Below, in pieces: positions 1 to 8,121 of a DNA stretch of 64,000 bases (position 1 is its first letter; every line of letters begins with the position of its first letter). The translations under genes and the position numbers were made by a program. The notes below the pieces were generated by a model, which was not told the origin of the DNA, ran no database searches, and worked only from the letters and a program-made list of their open reading frames with translations. Origin of the DNA: Gammaproteobacteria bacterium (GTDB lineage Bacteria > Pseudomonadota > Gammaproteobacteria > S012-40); contig JAOUMY010000003.1 of the NCBI GenBank assembly GCA_029881255.1, positions 244,732-308,731 on the forward strand, given 5' to 3'.

Positions 1-185
1 GGATCAGTCAATCGAAATCGACCAATACCCAGACGCGCAAGAGTAAGCGCGTGATAACCACCTACCCCGCCACAACCAACTATTGAGGCCAAAGAACCAA
101 ACAATCGTTGCTGTTCTTCTTTCGATATGAGACCAAGATTCCGGCCAAATGCTTCCGAAATACTAAATCGGCTATGTTGAGACAT
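1..185 (-). CDS. ThiF/MoeB/E1-family adenylyltransferase, N-terminus only (gene cut by window edge)
   Basis: The reading frame starts with ATG at 185 and runs off the left edge after about 61 codons. The translated start carries the glycine-rich motif SIVGCGGVGGYHALTLARLG, the ATP-binding loop at the start of the ThiF/MoeB/E1 Rossmann fold. Proteins of this family adenylate the C-terminal glycine of ubiquitin-like sulfur carriers or peptides; which partner is used here cannot be seen. Rather than starting directly at the fold, it has about 35 leading residues. It lies 111 bp downstream of the acyltransferase at 297 on the same strand and may share its transcript. The nearby nitroreductase (2631) recalls ThiF-nitroreductase fusions of the MoeY type, so a joint role is possible but inferred. 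Confidence 0.75.
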   Translation of the reverse strand, partial: MSQHSRFSISEAFGRNLGLISKEEQQRLFGSLASIVGCGGVGGYHALTLARLGIGRFRLTD

Positions 186-296
186 CCGTGCCACCTATTT
201 GAATTAGTGTTTATAGACTAATTTTAGTATCGGCTATACGGAATGTAATTTGAACTCTTACCATATCGACAACATATGAATCTTCCCTACAAGGAA

Positions 297-1016
297 TCAT
301 AAGTTTGCCAAATCCAGCACTCTTTCCCTGCTCAAAAAGCTCTGATACCACGACTGATTAAATAACCGACTGTGTTGCGATCTACCTGTTTCCAAATCCT
401 TCACGAAATCGTCCACCTTACAATAATAAGGTTTACGGATTCCCCTGAAGTCTACTTCCGGCCCAATCTCAGTTAAATTAAATCCCAACGACCTAGCCAC
501 GCGAGCCAAAGGCAACGACTGCATGGCGAACCAGTGTTTTACACCAACATCAACGCTGTATTGATACATCGCTCGTAGCAATCCAAACAAAATCTCCGGC
601 TCTCTTCTGCGAGGCACCACTTTAACTATGTTCGTGTTGTTAGAATCAACGCCTTCCGATCTAAGTTGACTTCGGCGATGGGAGCTCAGAATACATGCAC
701 GAGATATTTCAGCACACTGGTCCAGACCGCCATAATACTCCGGAGACTCAACCTCACTATGGGCCCAAATTGGCATTCTCGTCGGCGCATCAAGCACGAG
801 CCGCATTGCAGCAACCCAACTTTCAGTCTTCTTACACCTTACGACAAAATGGGCGGATCTGTAGTCATACCTATCCCATTCCAACTCCTCGTTAAATTTT
901 TCACATCGCTCATATCCTGTTTCTAAACAGTAGACTTTATAACGAATCGAATAATTTAATCTTTTTGATGCAGCGGTGTCGCATAGAAATACTTCATATT
1001 GATCGTCGAATAACAT
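297..1016 (-). CDS. PEP-CTERM/exosortase system-associated acyltransferase (LuxI-like fold)
   Basis: This protein of about 239 residues resembles the acyltransferase family found beside PEP-CTERM/exosortase loci, which is related to autoinducer synthases and N-acyl amino acid synthases. Visible family features are the start YEVFLCDTAASKRLNYSIRY, then KVYCLETGYE, and a strand giving AAMRLVLDAP. Substrate and product are unknown. An in-frame TTG at 1070 would extend it by 18 residues. I prefer ATG 1016 because it has an AAGGG-like ribosome site and because a sigma-54-like promoter at 1088-1103 would start transcription near 1078, leaving almost no leader for the TTG. The family assignment is from pattern memory, so the family is fairly sure and the function is not. 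Confidence 0.8.
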   Translation of the reverse strand: MLFDDQYEVFLCDTAASKRLNYSIRYKVYCLETGYERCEKFNEELEWDRYDYRSAHFVVRCKKTESWVAAMRLVLDAPTRMPIWAHSEVESPEYYGGLDQCAEISRACILSSHRRSQLRSEGVDSNNTNIVKVVPRRREPEILFGLLRAMYQYSVDVGVKHWFAMQSLPLARVARSLGFNLTEIGPEVDFRGIRKPYYCKVDDFVKDLETGRSQHSRLFNQSWYQSFLSRERVLDLANL

Positions 1017-1087
1017 AGCCCTTATTTCATACTGGTAAAACGTACAGGAATTATCCTTATTAGGCCCCAAACCCCATTTTTTGAAAA

Positions 1088-1103
1088 TGCAAGGACTAGT
1101 CCA
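1088..1103 (-). promoter_or_regulatory. Putative sigma-54 (-24/-12) promoter of the acyltransferase gene
   Basis: Read on the minus strand this is TGGACTAGTCCTTGCA. It has the invariant GG and GC separated by exactly ten bases and a perfect TTGCA -12 box; the -24 box is TGGACT against the consensus TGGCAC. The transcription start would be near 1078, about 60 bases before ATG 1016. The nearby operon encodes PrsR, a sigma-54 activator, which makes the match plausible. Confidence 0.5.
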
Positions 1104-1240
1104 TCAACAAACAAGGACTCTTAAAACGAAATGCGATGGACAATGTATTTGAAGAAGACACTATGTTTTGATCGTGTTAGGCTAAATTAGTGAGAAAAAT
1201 GATCAAGATTAGCAATTTATTACGGCGATTAGTGACGCCA

Positions 1241-1266
1241 ATAAAAACTGTCGGCTTTAGCAGACA
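1241..1266 (-). terminator. Probable Rho-independent terminator after the GNAT-cNMP gene
   Basis: On the minus strand TGTCTGC-TAAA-GCCGACA forms a seven-pair stem with one mismatch and is followed by GTTTTTATT. It begins a few bases after the stop codon at 1273. It separates the fusion gene from the downstream acyltransferase, which appears to have its own promoter. Confidence 0.45.
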
Positions 1267-1272
1267 AGACAC

Positions 1273-2496
1273 CTAGGAAGCCTTGTTTTTTTGTACTAAA
1301 AACCTAATCAACTTCTCGCCGTAATCAAGATTACCGGCAAATTTCTTGATTTCAAGCACCCGTCGAACTTCGTATTCCCTCACTCCTGCAGACTTCGCCA
1401 GATCTTTTGGCCCAATACGTACAACCTTCGCACCTGGAACCTTCGTGTCGGGCAAAGACTTCTTTAGCAAATCATTTAAGGCATATTCAACTCTGCCGGT
1501 CTGTGGCGCGAAGGCCATTACCATTGCCAGATCGTCAGTTCGCCTGATTCGGTCAGCAAACACGGCAAAAAGTTTCTCCACTAAAGGCGAATCAAAATTA
1601 ATAATTTTCTGAAATACTTTTTTATCAATCCTGATTACCTCTACATGTGTATTGGCAACTGCACTAGCCGATCTACTACTGTCGTCAATTAACGAAAGCT
1701 CTCCGAACAATGCGCCTCGAGCAAGCGTTGCCAACGTTAACTCTCGTCCATCATCATCTTTTCGTGCAATAGCCACCCAACCGCTGTCCAGAATATAGGC
1801 CTCCCCCCCTAGATCCCCTTCAGAAAAAAGCGTTTCACCCGGTGCAAAAAGCATCCTTTCGAAGTGTTGCGCGAAATTGTCTAGCCAGAACGTGTCAAGA
1901 TTGCTATCTAAGAGCTGTCCAAACGCCCATTGATAAACATCAGAAAATTTCGTAAACATCGGGACTATATGATTAGTGTATTCTTCAACCCATACCTTTT
2001 CAGCAAGCGCTGCGAAGCCTAGATGCTCATACACTTTTGTGGTTTCATGGTTAGAGGTTGCGATCACATGGGTCACGCCCCAGCCTGCGCATACCCCGGT
2101 GGCCATTTTCAACAAAGCCTGCAAAACATCTCGTCGACGGCGCCAGTTTGATCGTATCGCCAGCATTCCTGCGCTTGCGAAAATGGAATCACTCCCTGTT
2201 TCAAGCCTCCATTCCTTGTGTTTTATTTGGCGCAATTCTAAAAACGGAAAAATCGAGTCAGGGGGCAGGCCAACTTCAGAATCCCGGGTAATGCGAATAG
2301 TGCCTACCGGTTCGTTAGAATCATAGGCGATGATGTTGGTTGTACTTGGCAACGCATCATAGCGATCAACAATGCGTTGTGTTGGTAAGGGACTACCGCC
2401 AAACTTGCCATCTTCAACGACATATACTTCGTGACGGAGCCAGAATACGTCATCCAGCTCCTTCTCTGAACGAGCAACTTTTAGTATCGTTGCCAT
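1273..2496 (-). CDS. GNAT/N-acyl-synthase-like domain fused to a cyclic-nucleotide-binding domain and a winged-helix-like C-terminus
   Basis: This 407-residue protein has three visible parts. Residues about 1-190 are an acyltransferase of the GNAT/LuxI-like superfold (start RSEKELDDVFWLRHEVYVVE, later PVGTIRITRD and a CoA-loop-like region RSNWRRRRDVLQALLKMATG). Residues about 210-330 are a cyclic-nucleotide-binding domain with the phosphate-binding cassette GALFGELSLIDDSSRSASAV, including the expected Arg and Ser. The last 75 residues (DLAKSAGVREYEVRRVLEIK) look like a Crp-type helix-turn-helix, which is weaker evidence. The inferred role is acyl transfer controlled by cAMP or cGMP, as in mycobacterial cAMP-gated acetyltransferases, though those have the opposite domain order. 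It is divergent from the nitroreductase at 2631. Confidence 0.75.
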   Translation of the reverse strand: MATILKVARSEKELDDVFWLRHEVYVVEDGKFGGSPLPTQRIVDRYDALPSTTNIIAYDSNEPVGTIRITRDSEVGLPPDSIFPFLELRQIKHKEWRLETGSDSIFASAGMLAIRSNWRRRRDVLQALLKMATGVCAGWGVTHVIATSNHETTKVYEHLGFAALAEKVWVEEYTNHIVPMFTKFSDVYQWAFGQLLDSNLDTFWLDNFAQHFERMLFAPGETLFSEGDLGGEAYILDSGWVAIARKDDDGRELTLATLARGALFGELSLIDDSSRSASAVANTHVEVIRIDKKVFQKIINFDSPLVEKLFAVFADRIRRTDDLAMVMAFAPQTGRVEYALNDLLKKSLPDTKVPGAKVVRIGPKDLAKSAGVREYEVRRVLEIKKFAGNLDYGEKLIRFLVQKNKAS

Positions 2497-2630
2497 AAGT
2501 TATAACCTGAGTGATACTCGCGATAATTAGGACGTCTTACTTCGATAGTATCGACAGGTTTTCCTGTAACATTTACATGAAAGTTTCCAGGCTATGGAAT
2601 TAACGATGAATAGTGGAGCCACCCATATTG

Positions 2631-3683
2631 ATGCAAGACGAAATAAAGGATTTAATTCTCGAACACGCCATCTCTGCACCCTCAGCCGATAATTCCCAGC
2701 CGTGGAAATTTCACTGGAATGGAGAAATTTTAGAGATACATATCGACGAAACGCGGAGTGGCGGGCCGTCAGACAAGTCATTTTTACTGAGCGATATGTC
2801 GATTGGAGCGCTTATAGAAAACATCTCTCAAACCTCATTTATTTTAGGGTATAAGGACAAGATCACGTTATTCCCTCGAGGGGTAATCGAAGCACCTTTT
2901 TACACCGCGCAAATCGAATTTCACAAGGACGATCAAGCCGACATCGACCTCCAGGCCGCTAGAGATCGACTACAGTTCATAAGAGATCGACATACCGACC
3001 GAAGCTTTCCCTGGAAAGAGATCCCTGCCGAGACCAAAGAGAGTCTCGCTTCATTGTGCGAGGACATTCCAGGCACGGATATCATTTGGTTAAATCGACA
3101 GGAAAAAAAGACTGCCCGCCAGGCTATGTGGCAGGCGGAATCGTTGAGATTCTCTACCAAAGAACTTCACAGTGAGCTGTTTTCGTCCATACGCTTTGAC
3201 ATCGGGTGGAAAAACAGTACGAAAGAGGGTTTGGCCCCTGCTTCGCTGAATGTGGAATGGTTTGCACGCCCGGTATTCAGCGCCTGCAGGCGTTGGAGCC
3301 TGATGAGAATGCTTAATTTGATTGGCGCCGCAAAAGGATTTGGATTCCGCTCGGCATATTTGCCAAATCTGTTAAGCCCCGAACTTGTTGCCATCTGCAC
3401 TAGTGGTGACTCGCGCCAGGCAATAATTTGTGGTGCACGTACAATGCAGCGATTCTGGTTACTCGCGAATAAAAAAGGCCTTTCAATTCAGCCGTTTGCC
3501 GCTCCGAGCGTAATTTACCTGGCTAAAGAAATACCTGTTTCCGAAAACAAGTCTTCGAAGATAAAAGAAAAACTTGCTGCACTTAACCCCAATATGAGTA
3601 TTTTGATTCTGTTGCGGGCTGGTCTTTCATCGACACCCAAGCCTGGTCATACCTCTTTGAGACGGGGTCTTTCCGACTTCTAG
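2631..3683 (+). CDS. Nitroreductase-family (FMN) protein
   Basis: The N-terminus AISAPSADNSQPWKFHW matches the first conserved block of nitroreductase-family flavoproteins, which contacts FMN phosphate, and the C-terminal GFGFRSAYLPN and GARTMQRFWLLANKKGL fit the fold's later helices. At about 350 residues it is longer than classical nitroreductases (about 200) and resembles the long type that is paired with or fused to ThiF domains. An in-frame GTG at 2613 would add six residues; ATG 2631 has GGAG about 12 bases upstream, so neither start is strongly favoured. Its position beside a ThiF gene and two acyltransferases suggests a small-molecule or peptide modification role, which is inference. 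Confidence 0.7.
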   Translation: MQDEIKDLILEHAISAPSADNSQPWKFHWNGEILEIHIDETRSGGPSDKSFLLSDMSIGALIENISQTSFILGYKDKITLFPRGVIEAPFYTAQIEFHKDDQADIDLQAARDRLQFIRDRHTDRSFPWKEIPAETKESLASLCEDIPGTDIIWLNRQEKKTARQAMWQAESLRFSTKELHSELFSSIRFDIGWKNSTKEGLAPASLNVEWFARPVFSACRRWSLMRMLNLIGAAKGFGFRSAYLPNLLSPELVAICTSGDSRQAIICGARTMQRFWLLANKKGLSIQPFAAPSVIYLAKEIPVSENKSSKIKEKLAALNPNMSILILLRAGLSSTPKPGHTSLRRGLSDF

Positions 3684-3738
3684 GCTGTCGGCAAAATTAA
3701 CATCAGATATTATTCTTTTATTTCAATGCATTACATCC

Positions 3739-3770
3739 GTTTGGAAAAATTACGCGTCGATATTTCAAAC
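3739..3770. promoter_or_regulatory. Inverted repeat, possible activator (PrsR) site
   Basis: GTTTGGAAA at 3739-3747 and TTTCAAAC at 3763-3770 form an imperfect inverted repeat with a 15-base spacer. It lies about 140 bp upstream of the sigma-54-like element at 3908, a usual distance for an enhancer-binding activator. Nothing but position links it to PrsR. The rest of 3684-3907 is AT-rich and shows no gene. Confidence 0.25.
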
Positions 3771-3907
3771 TTATATTGGGTACACGCTATCTGAAGAGTC
3801 GAAATTATTTACAAGATCTACTGGTGATAGATGATTATCTCTGAGAACATACTTCACTCCATATTATTTCCCTTTAATTACATTGAGTTAGCTTACCGCC
3901 ACGCACT

Positions 3908-3923
3908 TGGCTCAGTTCCTGCA
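3908..3923 (+). promoter_or_regulatory. Putative sigma-54 (-24/-12) promoter of the PEP-CTERM gene
   Basis: The sequence TGGCTCAGTTCCTGCA keeps the invariant GG and GC ten bases apart, with TGGC at -24 and TGCA at -12. Transcription would start near 3935, leaving about 47 bases before ATG 3982. PEP-CTERM genes in organisms with PrsK/PrsR are expected to be sigma-54 dependent, and PrsR is encoded at 10933. Confidence 0.6.
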
Positions 3924-3981
3924 AACTAAGAGATAGATTGCAAACCAATCGAACAATTTGATTAACAATTGGGAGTTCAAA

Positions 3982-4827
3982 ATGAAAAAACTAGCTACTG
4001 TGTTAGCGATCGGAACAGCTCTCGTAGCTGGCTCTGTATCTGCTTCTCCAGTTAACGTTGGTGGTGTTGTTTGGGATCCGGCCAGCCTGGATGACTACTT
4101 TGCCACTGACACTATGTATGAATCTGTTGCCATCCCTACTGGCGCTATGAGTACTGGCGTTGCCAATGTTTATGATTTTACTGGATCTAATGAACTTAAA
4201 GGTTACGGTAAAATTACAAACATCAATGGTGATACTACTACTTTCTGTCCTGGTTGTGAGCTTACCTATCAATTCGGTGGCCTATACCTGAACCAGTGGA
4301 TCGACGTTGATGGTGACGGTAGTGTTGACGCCGGTGACCATATTTCCTTTACTGGTGGCTGGGTTAATTTTTACGTTGATTTCACCCCTGACTTCAACAA
4401 TGTTAGCTCCGCTTCTGCTGGTGACGAAGGTGGCGCAAACAACCTATGGTTGAGCCTTGCAGGCAATACTCAAACTGCTACTTATGGTGCAAACAGCATC
4501 AGCGGTACATTGTTTTCAACTATCACTACGGGAACTTTGGGTACCGGAACTGAAGGCGGAAATGGATTCGGTAACTTCGATGTTACTGGCGGTCTAGCCA
4601 ACGCTAACTTCGACACTGATTCCCAGGTTGGTGGCTCTGATTTCAGATTCACATCATCCTATCAGCCACGTACATGCTCACCTACATGTCCTGAAGGGAA
4701 TAACCTGTTCGGATCAAACGACATCTATGCCGACTCCATTCCTGAGCCTGGCATGCTTGCGTTGTTTGGCGCTGGTCTGATCGGTCTTGGCGCTACTGCG
4801 GTTCGTCGCCGTAAAATTGCTGCCTAG
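3982..4827 (+). CDS. PEP-CTERM sorting-domain protein
   Basis: This 281-residue secreted protein starts with a clean signal peptide (MKKLATVLAIGTALVAGSVS, cleavage near SAS) and ends with the three-part sorting signal: the PEP motif SIPEPGM, a hydrophobic stretch LALFGAGLIGLGATA and the basic tail VRRRK. Exosortase is expected to cleave at this signal; no exosortase gene is in the window. The middle is rich in Gly, Thr, Asn and Asp, has two cysteine pairs (CPGC and CSPTC) and the Asp/Gly-rich stretch DVDGDGSVDAGDH, which looks like a calcium-binding or dockerin-like loop. ATG 3982 is chosen over an upstream ATG at 3958 because GGGAG lies six bases before it. It is followed by a strong terminator, so it is a single-gene unit. 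Confidence 0.9.
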   Translation: MKKLATVLAIGTALVAGSVSASPVNVGGVVWDPASLDDYFATDTMYESVAIPTGAMSTGVANVYDFTGSNELKGYGKITNINGDTTTFCPGCELTYQFGGLYLNQWIDVDGDGSVDAGDHISFTGGWVNFYVDFTPDFNNVSSASAGDEGGANNLWLSLAGNTQTATYGANSISGTLFSTITTGTLGTGTEGGNGFGNFDVTGGLANANFDTDSQVGGSDFRFTSSYQPRTCSPTCPEGNNLFGSNDIYADSIPEPGMLALFGAGLIGLGATAVRRRKIAA

Positions 4828-4848
4828 TCCGAGATACACCGAAACTAG

Positions 4849-4881
4849 AAGGGCTGTACACTATGTACAGCCCTTTTTTTA
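4849..4881 (+). terminator. Rho-independent terminator after the PEP-CTERM gene
   Basis: AAGGGCTGTACA at 4849-4860 pairs perfectly with TGTACAGCCCTT at 4864-4875 around a CTA loop. A run of T residues follows. Confidence 0.9.
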
Positions 4882-4912
4882 TTGAGAAAATATTTACAAA
4901 GGAAAGTTTTCT

Positions 4913-5503
4913 ATGTCGCCATCCAAGATTCGCCTGACTATTGTGCTTTGCTGTCTTTCACTCATATCCAGCGCTTTTGCCGCAGACTCCGACGGCTCAT
5001 ATGCGGTTAAAGGTGCAGGCATTTCTAGCTGTGGAAAATTTGTAAGTGCGGCAAAGAATAAAAAAGATCTCTATTTAGTCTATGGCGGCTGGGTGGAGGG
5101 GTATATTACGGCTTCTAACCAACACCTTGACCAAACGTTTGATCTCGCGCCCTGGCAATCGACCCAGTTATTACTGAAGATTATCGAGTCTGTCTGCACT
5201 CAAAATACAGAGCAAAACCTTCATCAGGTACTGGCCCGAATAAGCGCCGATATGAGTAGACAACGTATTGCTAAAGGGGGGAAGTTTGTTGATATCGACG
5301 GAAAACGAAACTACATATTCCAGGAAGAGGTCATCGAACGAATAAAACAGGCGCTCAAGAACAAAGGATTATATACTGGACCTGTGAATGGGGAATACAC
5401 CTCAGACCTTCAGAAATCATTAAAACAATTTCAGAAGAACATCAATCAAAATCAAAGTGGCCTTCCGGATCAGGGCACATTACTCAAACTCTTTTCACAA
5501 TAA
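4913..5503 (+). CDS. Exported protein with C-terminal peptidoglycan-binding-like domain
   Basis: The 196-residue product has a signal peptide ending near SSAFAAD, so it is probably periplasmic. The C-terminal region (about 140-195: IKQALKNKGLYTGPVNGEYT, then LKQFQKN and GLPDQGTLLKLF) fits the three-helix PG_binding_1 fold of cell-wall-binding proteins. The middle has an SCGKF...VYGGWVEGYI...SVC pattern with two cysteines that recalls small Rap1a-like periplasmic proteins, but I do not assign it. A good ribosome site (AAGGAAAG) precedes ATG 4913. It is convergent with the prsT operon and comes after a terminator, so it probably has its own promoter. Confidence 0.6.
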   Translation: MSPSKIRLTIVLCCLSLISSAFAADSDGSYAVKGAGISSCGKFVSAAKNKKDLYLVYGGWVEGYITASNQHLDQTFDLAPWQSTQLLLKIIESVCTQNTEQNLHQVLARISADMSRQRIAKGGKFVDIDGKRNYIFQEEVIERIKQALKNKGLYTGPVNGEYTSDLQKSLKQFQKNINQNQSGLPDQGTLLKLFSQ

Positions 5504-5514
5504 CAATTACCAGG

Positions 5515-8121
5515 TTACTTGGCCTTAATCGTTTCAAGTGTATCCAATATGGCCTTGTTATTGGGTGCGAGCTCAGTTGCTTTTTCAGCATAGGACAGAG
5601 CTAGTTTGCTATCTGTATCTTTAAGCAGCCACGCCAAATTATTTAGCGCAAGAACATGCTCTCCATTTAATTCAACGGCCTTCTTATAAGCGCCTATAGC
5701 TCTATTTTTTTCCCCCATCGCGTCATAAGCCGTCGCAAGTACATATTGCAACTGAGCATCTTCCGGATTCTTACGCTTTGCGTCGTCAAGGACATTCATT
5801 GCTTCTGTCTTTTTACCCATAGACCAATATGCTTGTGCCAGCTTCTGCACAACATCAGCATCAATATTTTGCTTTGCAAGCTCTTCATAGATCTCAACCG
5901 CTATCTTTGGCTTATTTTCAAACATCGCCAATTGGGCTCGCAATAATCTTTCAGCGACATGATTGGTGGTTCCAGCTTTCTGCAGTTTATCAATCCACTG
6001 AGATGCCATCCGGTAATTTTTTTCAGCAAAATAGATATTGACTTTTGCAATCACAGCAGGAACAAAGTTCGGGCCTCTATCTAAAGAACGATCCAGAGCC
6101 TTTACTGCCTCAGCCTTATTATTTAGTGCAAAATATGCTGTATACACCAAATAATGCGCTAGTGCGGACTCTTCTTCTAAACGAGCAAGACTTCTATAAG
6201 ACTCCAAGGCGTTCGTGTACTCTCCAAGCATCATCTGAGCGTTACCCATTTCGGCCAAAACAGCTGAGTTTTTACCCACCTGTCGCTTTATATTTCTAAG
6301 CTCGGCCAGAGCCTGAGAAGCCTTTTGCTGTTGTAGATAAATCCTGGCGAGCAGTACCGCTCCGCTAATTTCATCACTGTCTTTCTTTTGAGCCTTTTTG
6401 ATCATTTCGGCTGCACCATCAAATTTTCGCTGTCTCATTTGAAACTGCGCAAAATCATACAGTGTTGTTACATGATCCGGATTCTCTTTCAAAACTGCTT
6501 CAAAATACACTTCGGCTTGCCCAAAATCGCCCTTTTTTACCTCGAGCGCAGCTAGATTCCGCCCTGCTGGCGGATAACCAGGCGTTAATTCAAAGGCACG
6601 CAAGAAAGCATCTCGAGCAGCACCCTCATTACCCGACAATAAATGCACCGTACCCTGCATGCTAACCAAAAGTGGACTATTTTTATCCAGCGCTTCAAGG
6701 CGCTTTAATTCGTTGATCGCATTCACATAGTTTTTTGCTTTAATATGGGTTTGTACTATTGCGAGATTTGCAGAAATATCATCCGCTCCGTCACTCATTC
6801 TGGTAAATTCCGCAATCGCTTGATCATACTCGCCCATTCCCACTAAACTTTGGGCGAGACCACCGCGTATCTTTTTATCTTCGGGAACCTGTTGAAGTGC
6901 CTTTCTAAAGTAGGCAACTCCACGTTCAGCGTCTCCCGCACTTAAAGAGGCAGAAGCGATAAGCGCCAATGTTTTGGGTGTAAGCTCTTTTCTTTTTTCC
7001 AGTGGCTTCAACGTCTCCACAGCAGCATTAGCCTCGTTTCTGGATAATTGAGTAAATGCAAGCATCTCTCTCGCAATCTGATTACCAGGTACCAAAGACA
7101 AAAACCGTTGCAAGTGGTCTTCTGCTTGCTCAAAATTCCCTTCTATTGTATTGATAGCCCCCAGAATCAAAATAGCGCCTTGATGGCCGGAGTCTGCTTT
7201 TACAACTTTTTCCGCCAAATCTTTTGACTTGGAATACTCCTTTTTCTGAAACGCTAACACGCTGCGAATTTGATTTAAATCAGACCGATCCGGAAAGCTA
7301 CGTTTGTGGAATGTATCTCTTAAACTATTTAATAGATTTTCACTCTTTTCAGTACTGTTTTCTTCAAGGTATTGTTCAATCTGCCCCTTTACCGCAACAA
7401 AGTAGTAATAGTCCTGTAGGCTAGTCGATAAAGAAGCCGCTTTCTCGTATGAAGCTATTACTTGAGCAGAATCTTTTACGCTTCGATAGACATCCGCCCT
7501 AGTAAGCCAGGCTAAAACATCGTTGGCATTCTCTCGGATCGATTCTTCAACGATTTCTATCGCCTCTTCGTTTCTTTTGTTTATTAGCGACACTCTAGCT
7601 AATCCTAGATTTGCCCTCGTTTTAACGGCCGAAATATTCGCAGCGCTCTTGTACGCAGCTTCAGCCTGTTTAATATCCTTTAGTTGGAAATATGCGTCGC
7701 CCCGTGCAACCAATTTGCCTCCTCGTAACAACTCGGAGTCCCTATCACTAAGCTCCATATAGGCTAGTGCCTCATGTGCGCGCCCCTGCATCAACATTGC
7801 GTCACCAAGTCTTGAGACAATCGCTTCAGGACTAACCCCTAGTTCTGCGGCCCTTCGTAGCTCTTTCTCTGCTCCTCCACCCATGCCAATTCGCGTATAT
7901 ATATCACCTAACAAATATCTCGCCTCGGCGCTATTCGGATAGTGAGCCAATGCATTCTTGAGAAAGATAGTGGCCTCACGATAATCGCCCTTATCCGTAG
8001 AGACCTTTGCACTTTCAATATATTCTTGTTCTGTCAACACCTTCTCAGCGCAACTGAAAAGCGTTCCCACTAGAAAAGTTAAAACAATTAGCTTAGTAAT
8101 ATTCCCGAAAGAACTGACCAT
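5515..8121 (-). CDS. prsT: PrsT-type TPR repeat lipoprotein, second copy (PEP-CTERM system)
   Basis: This 868-residue protein is almost entirely tetratricopeptide repeats (for example GDYREATIFLKNALAHYPNS, later GEKNRAIGAYKKAVELNGEH) and matches the large PEP-CTERM-system TPR protein PrsT. Its N-terminus ends in the lipobox TLFSC, so it is predicted to be a lipoprotein. Such proteins are thought to scaffold exopolysaccharide or PEP-CTERM assembly in the envelope; the exact role is not established. Its ATG overlaps the stop codon of the upstream paralogue as TAATG, so the two are translationally coupled. It is the last gene of the minus-strand prs operon. Confidence 0.85.
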   Translation of the reverse strand: MVSSFGNITKLIVLTFLVGTLFSCAEKVLTEQEYIESAKVSTDKGDYREATIFLKNALAHYPNSAEARYLLGDIYTRIGMGGGAEKELRRAAELGVSPEAIVSRLGDAMLMQGRAHEALAYMELSDRDSELLRGGKLVARGDAYFQLKDIKQAEAAYKSAANISAVKTRANLGLARVSLINKRNEEAIEIVEESIRENANDVLAWLTRADVYRSVKDSAQVIASYEKAASLSTSLQDYYYFVAVKGQIEQYLEENSTEKSENLLNSLRDTFHKRSFPDRSDLNQIRSVLAFQKKEYSKSKDLAEKVVKADSGHQGAILILGAINTIEGNFEQAEDHLQRFLSLVPGNQIAREMLAFTQLSRNEANAAVETLKPLEKRKELTPKTLALIASASLSAGDAERGVAYFRKALQQVPEDKKIRGGLAQSLVGMGEYDQAIAEFTRMSDGADDISANLAIVQTHIKAKNYVNAINELKRLEALDKNSPLLVSMQGTVHLLSGNEGAARDAFLRAFELTPGYPPAGRNLAALEVKKGDFGQAEVYFEAVLKENPDHVTTLYDFAQFQMRQRKFDGAAEMIKKAQKKDSDEISGAVLLARIYLQQQKASQALAELRNIKRQVGKNSAVLAEMGNAQMMLGEYTNALESYRSLARLEEESALAHYLVYTAYFALNNKAEAVKALDRSLDRGPNFVPAVIAKVNIYFAEKNYRMASQWIDKLQKAGTTNHVAERLLRAQLAMFENKPKIAVEIYEELAKQNIDADVVQKLAQAYWSMGKKTEAMNVLDDAKRKNPEDAQLQYVLATAYDAMGEKNRAIGAYKKAVELNGEHVLALNNLAWLLKDTDSKLALSYAEKATELAPNNKAILDTLETIKAK

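Noticed and set aside
2527-2781. An 84-residue minus-strand open frame between the GNAT-cNMP gene and the nitroreductase
   Set aside because: It overlaps the start of the nitroreductase, has no family likeness and poor codon pattern; it is probably a chance frame.
1249-3692. TGTCGGC shared between the regions upstream of the acyltransferase and of the PEP-CTERM gene, considered as a PrsR box
   Set aside because: The first copy is better explained as the stem of a terminator and the second has no inverted partner.
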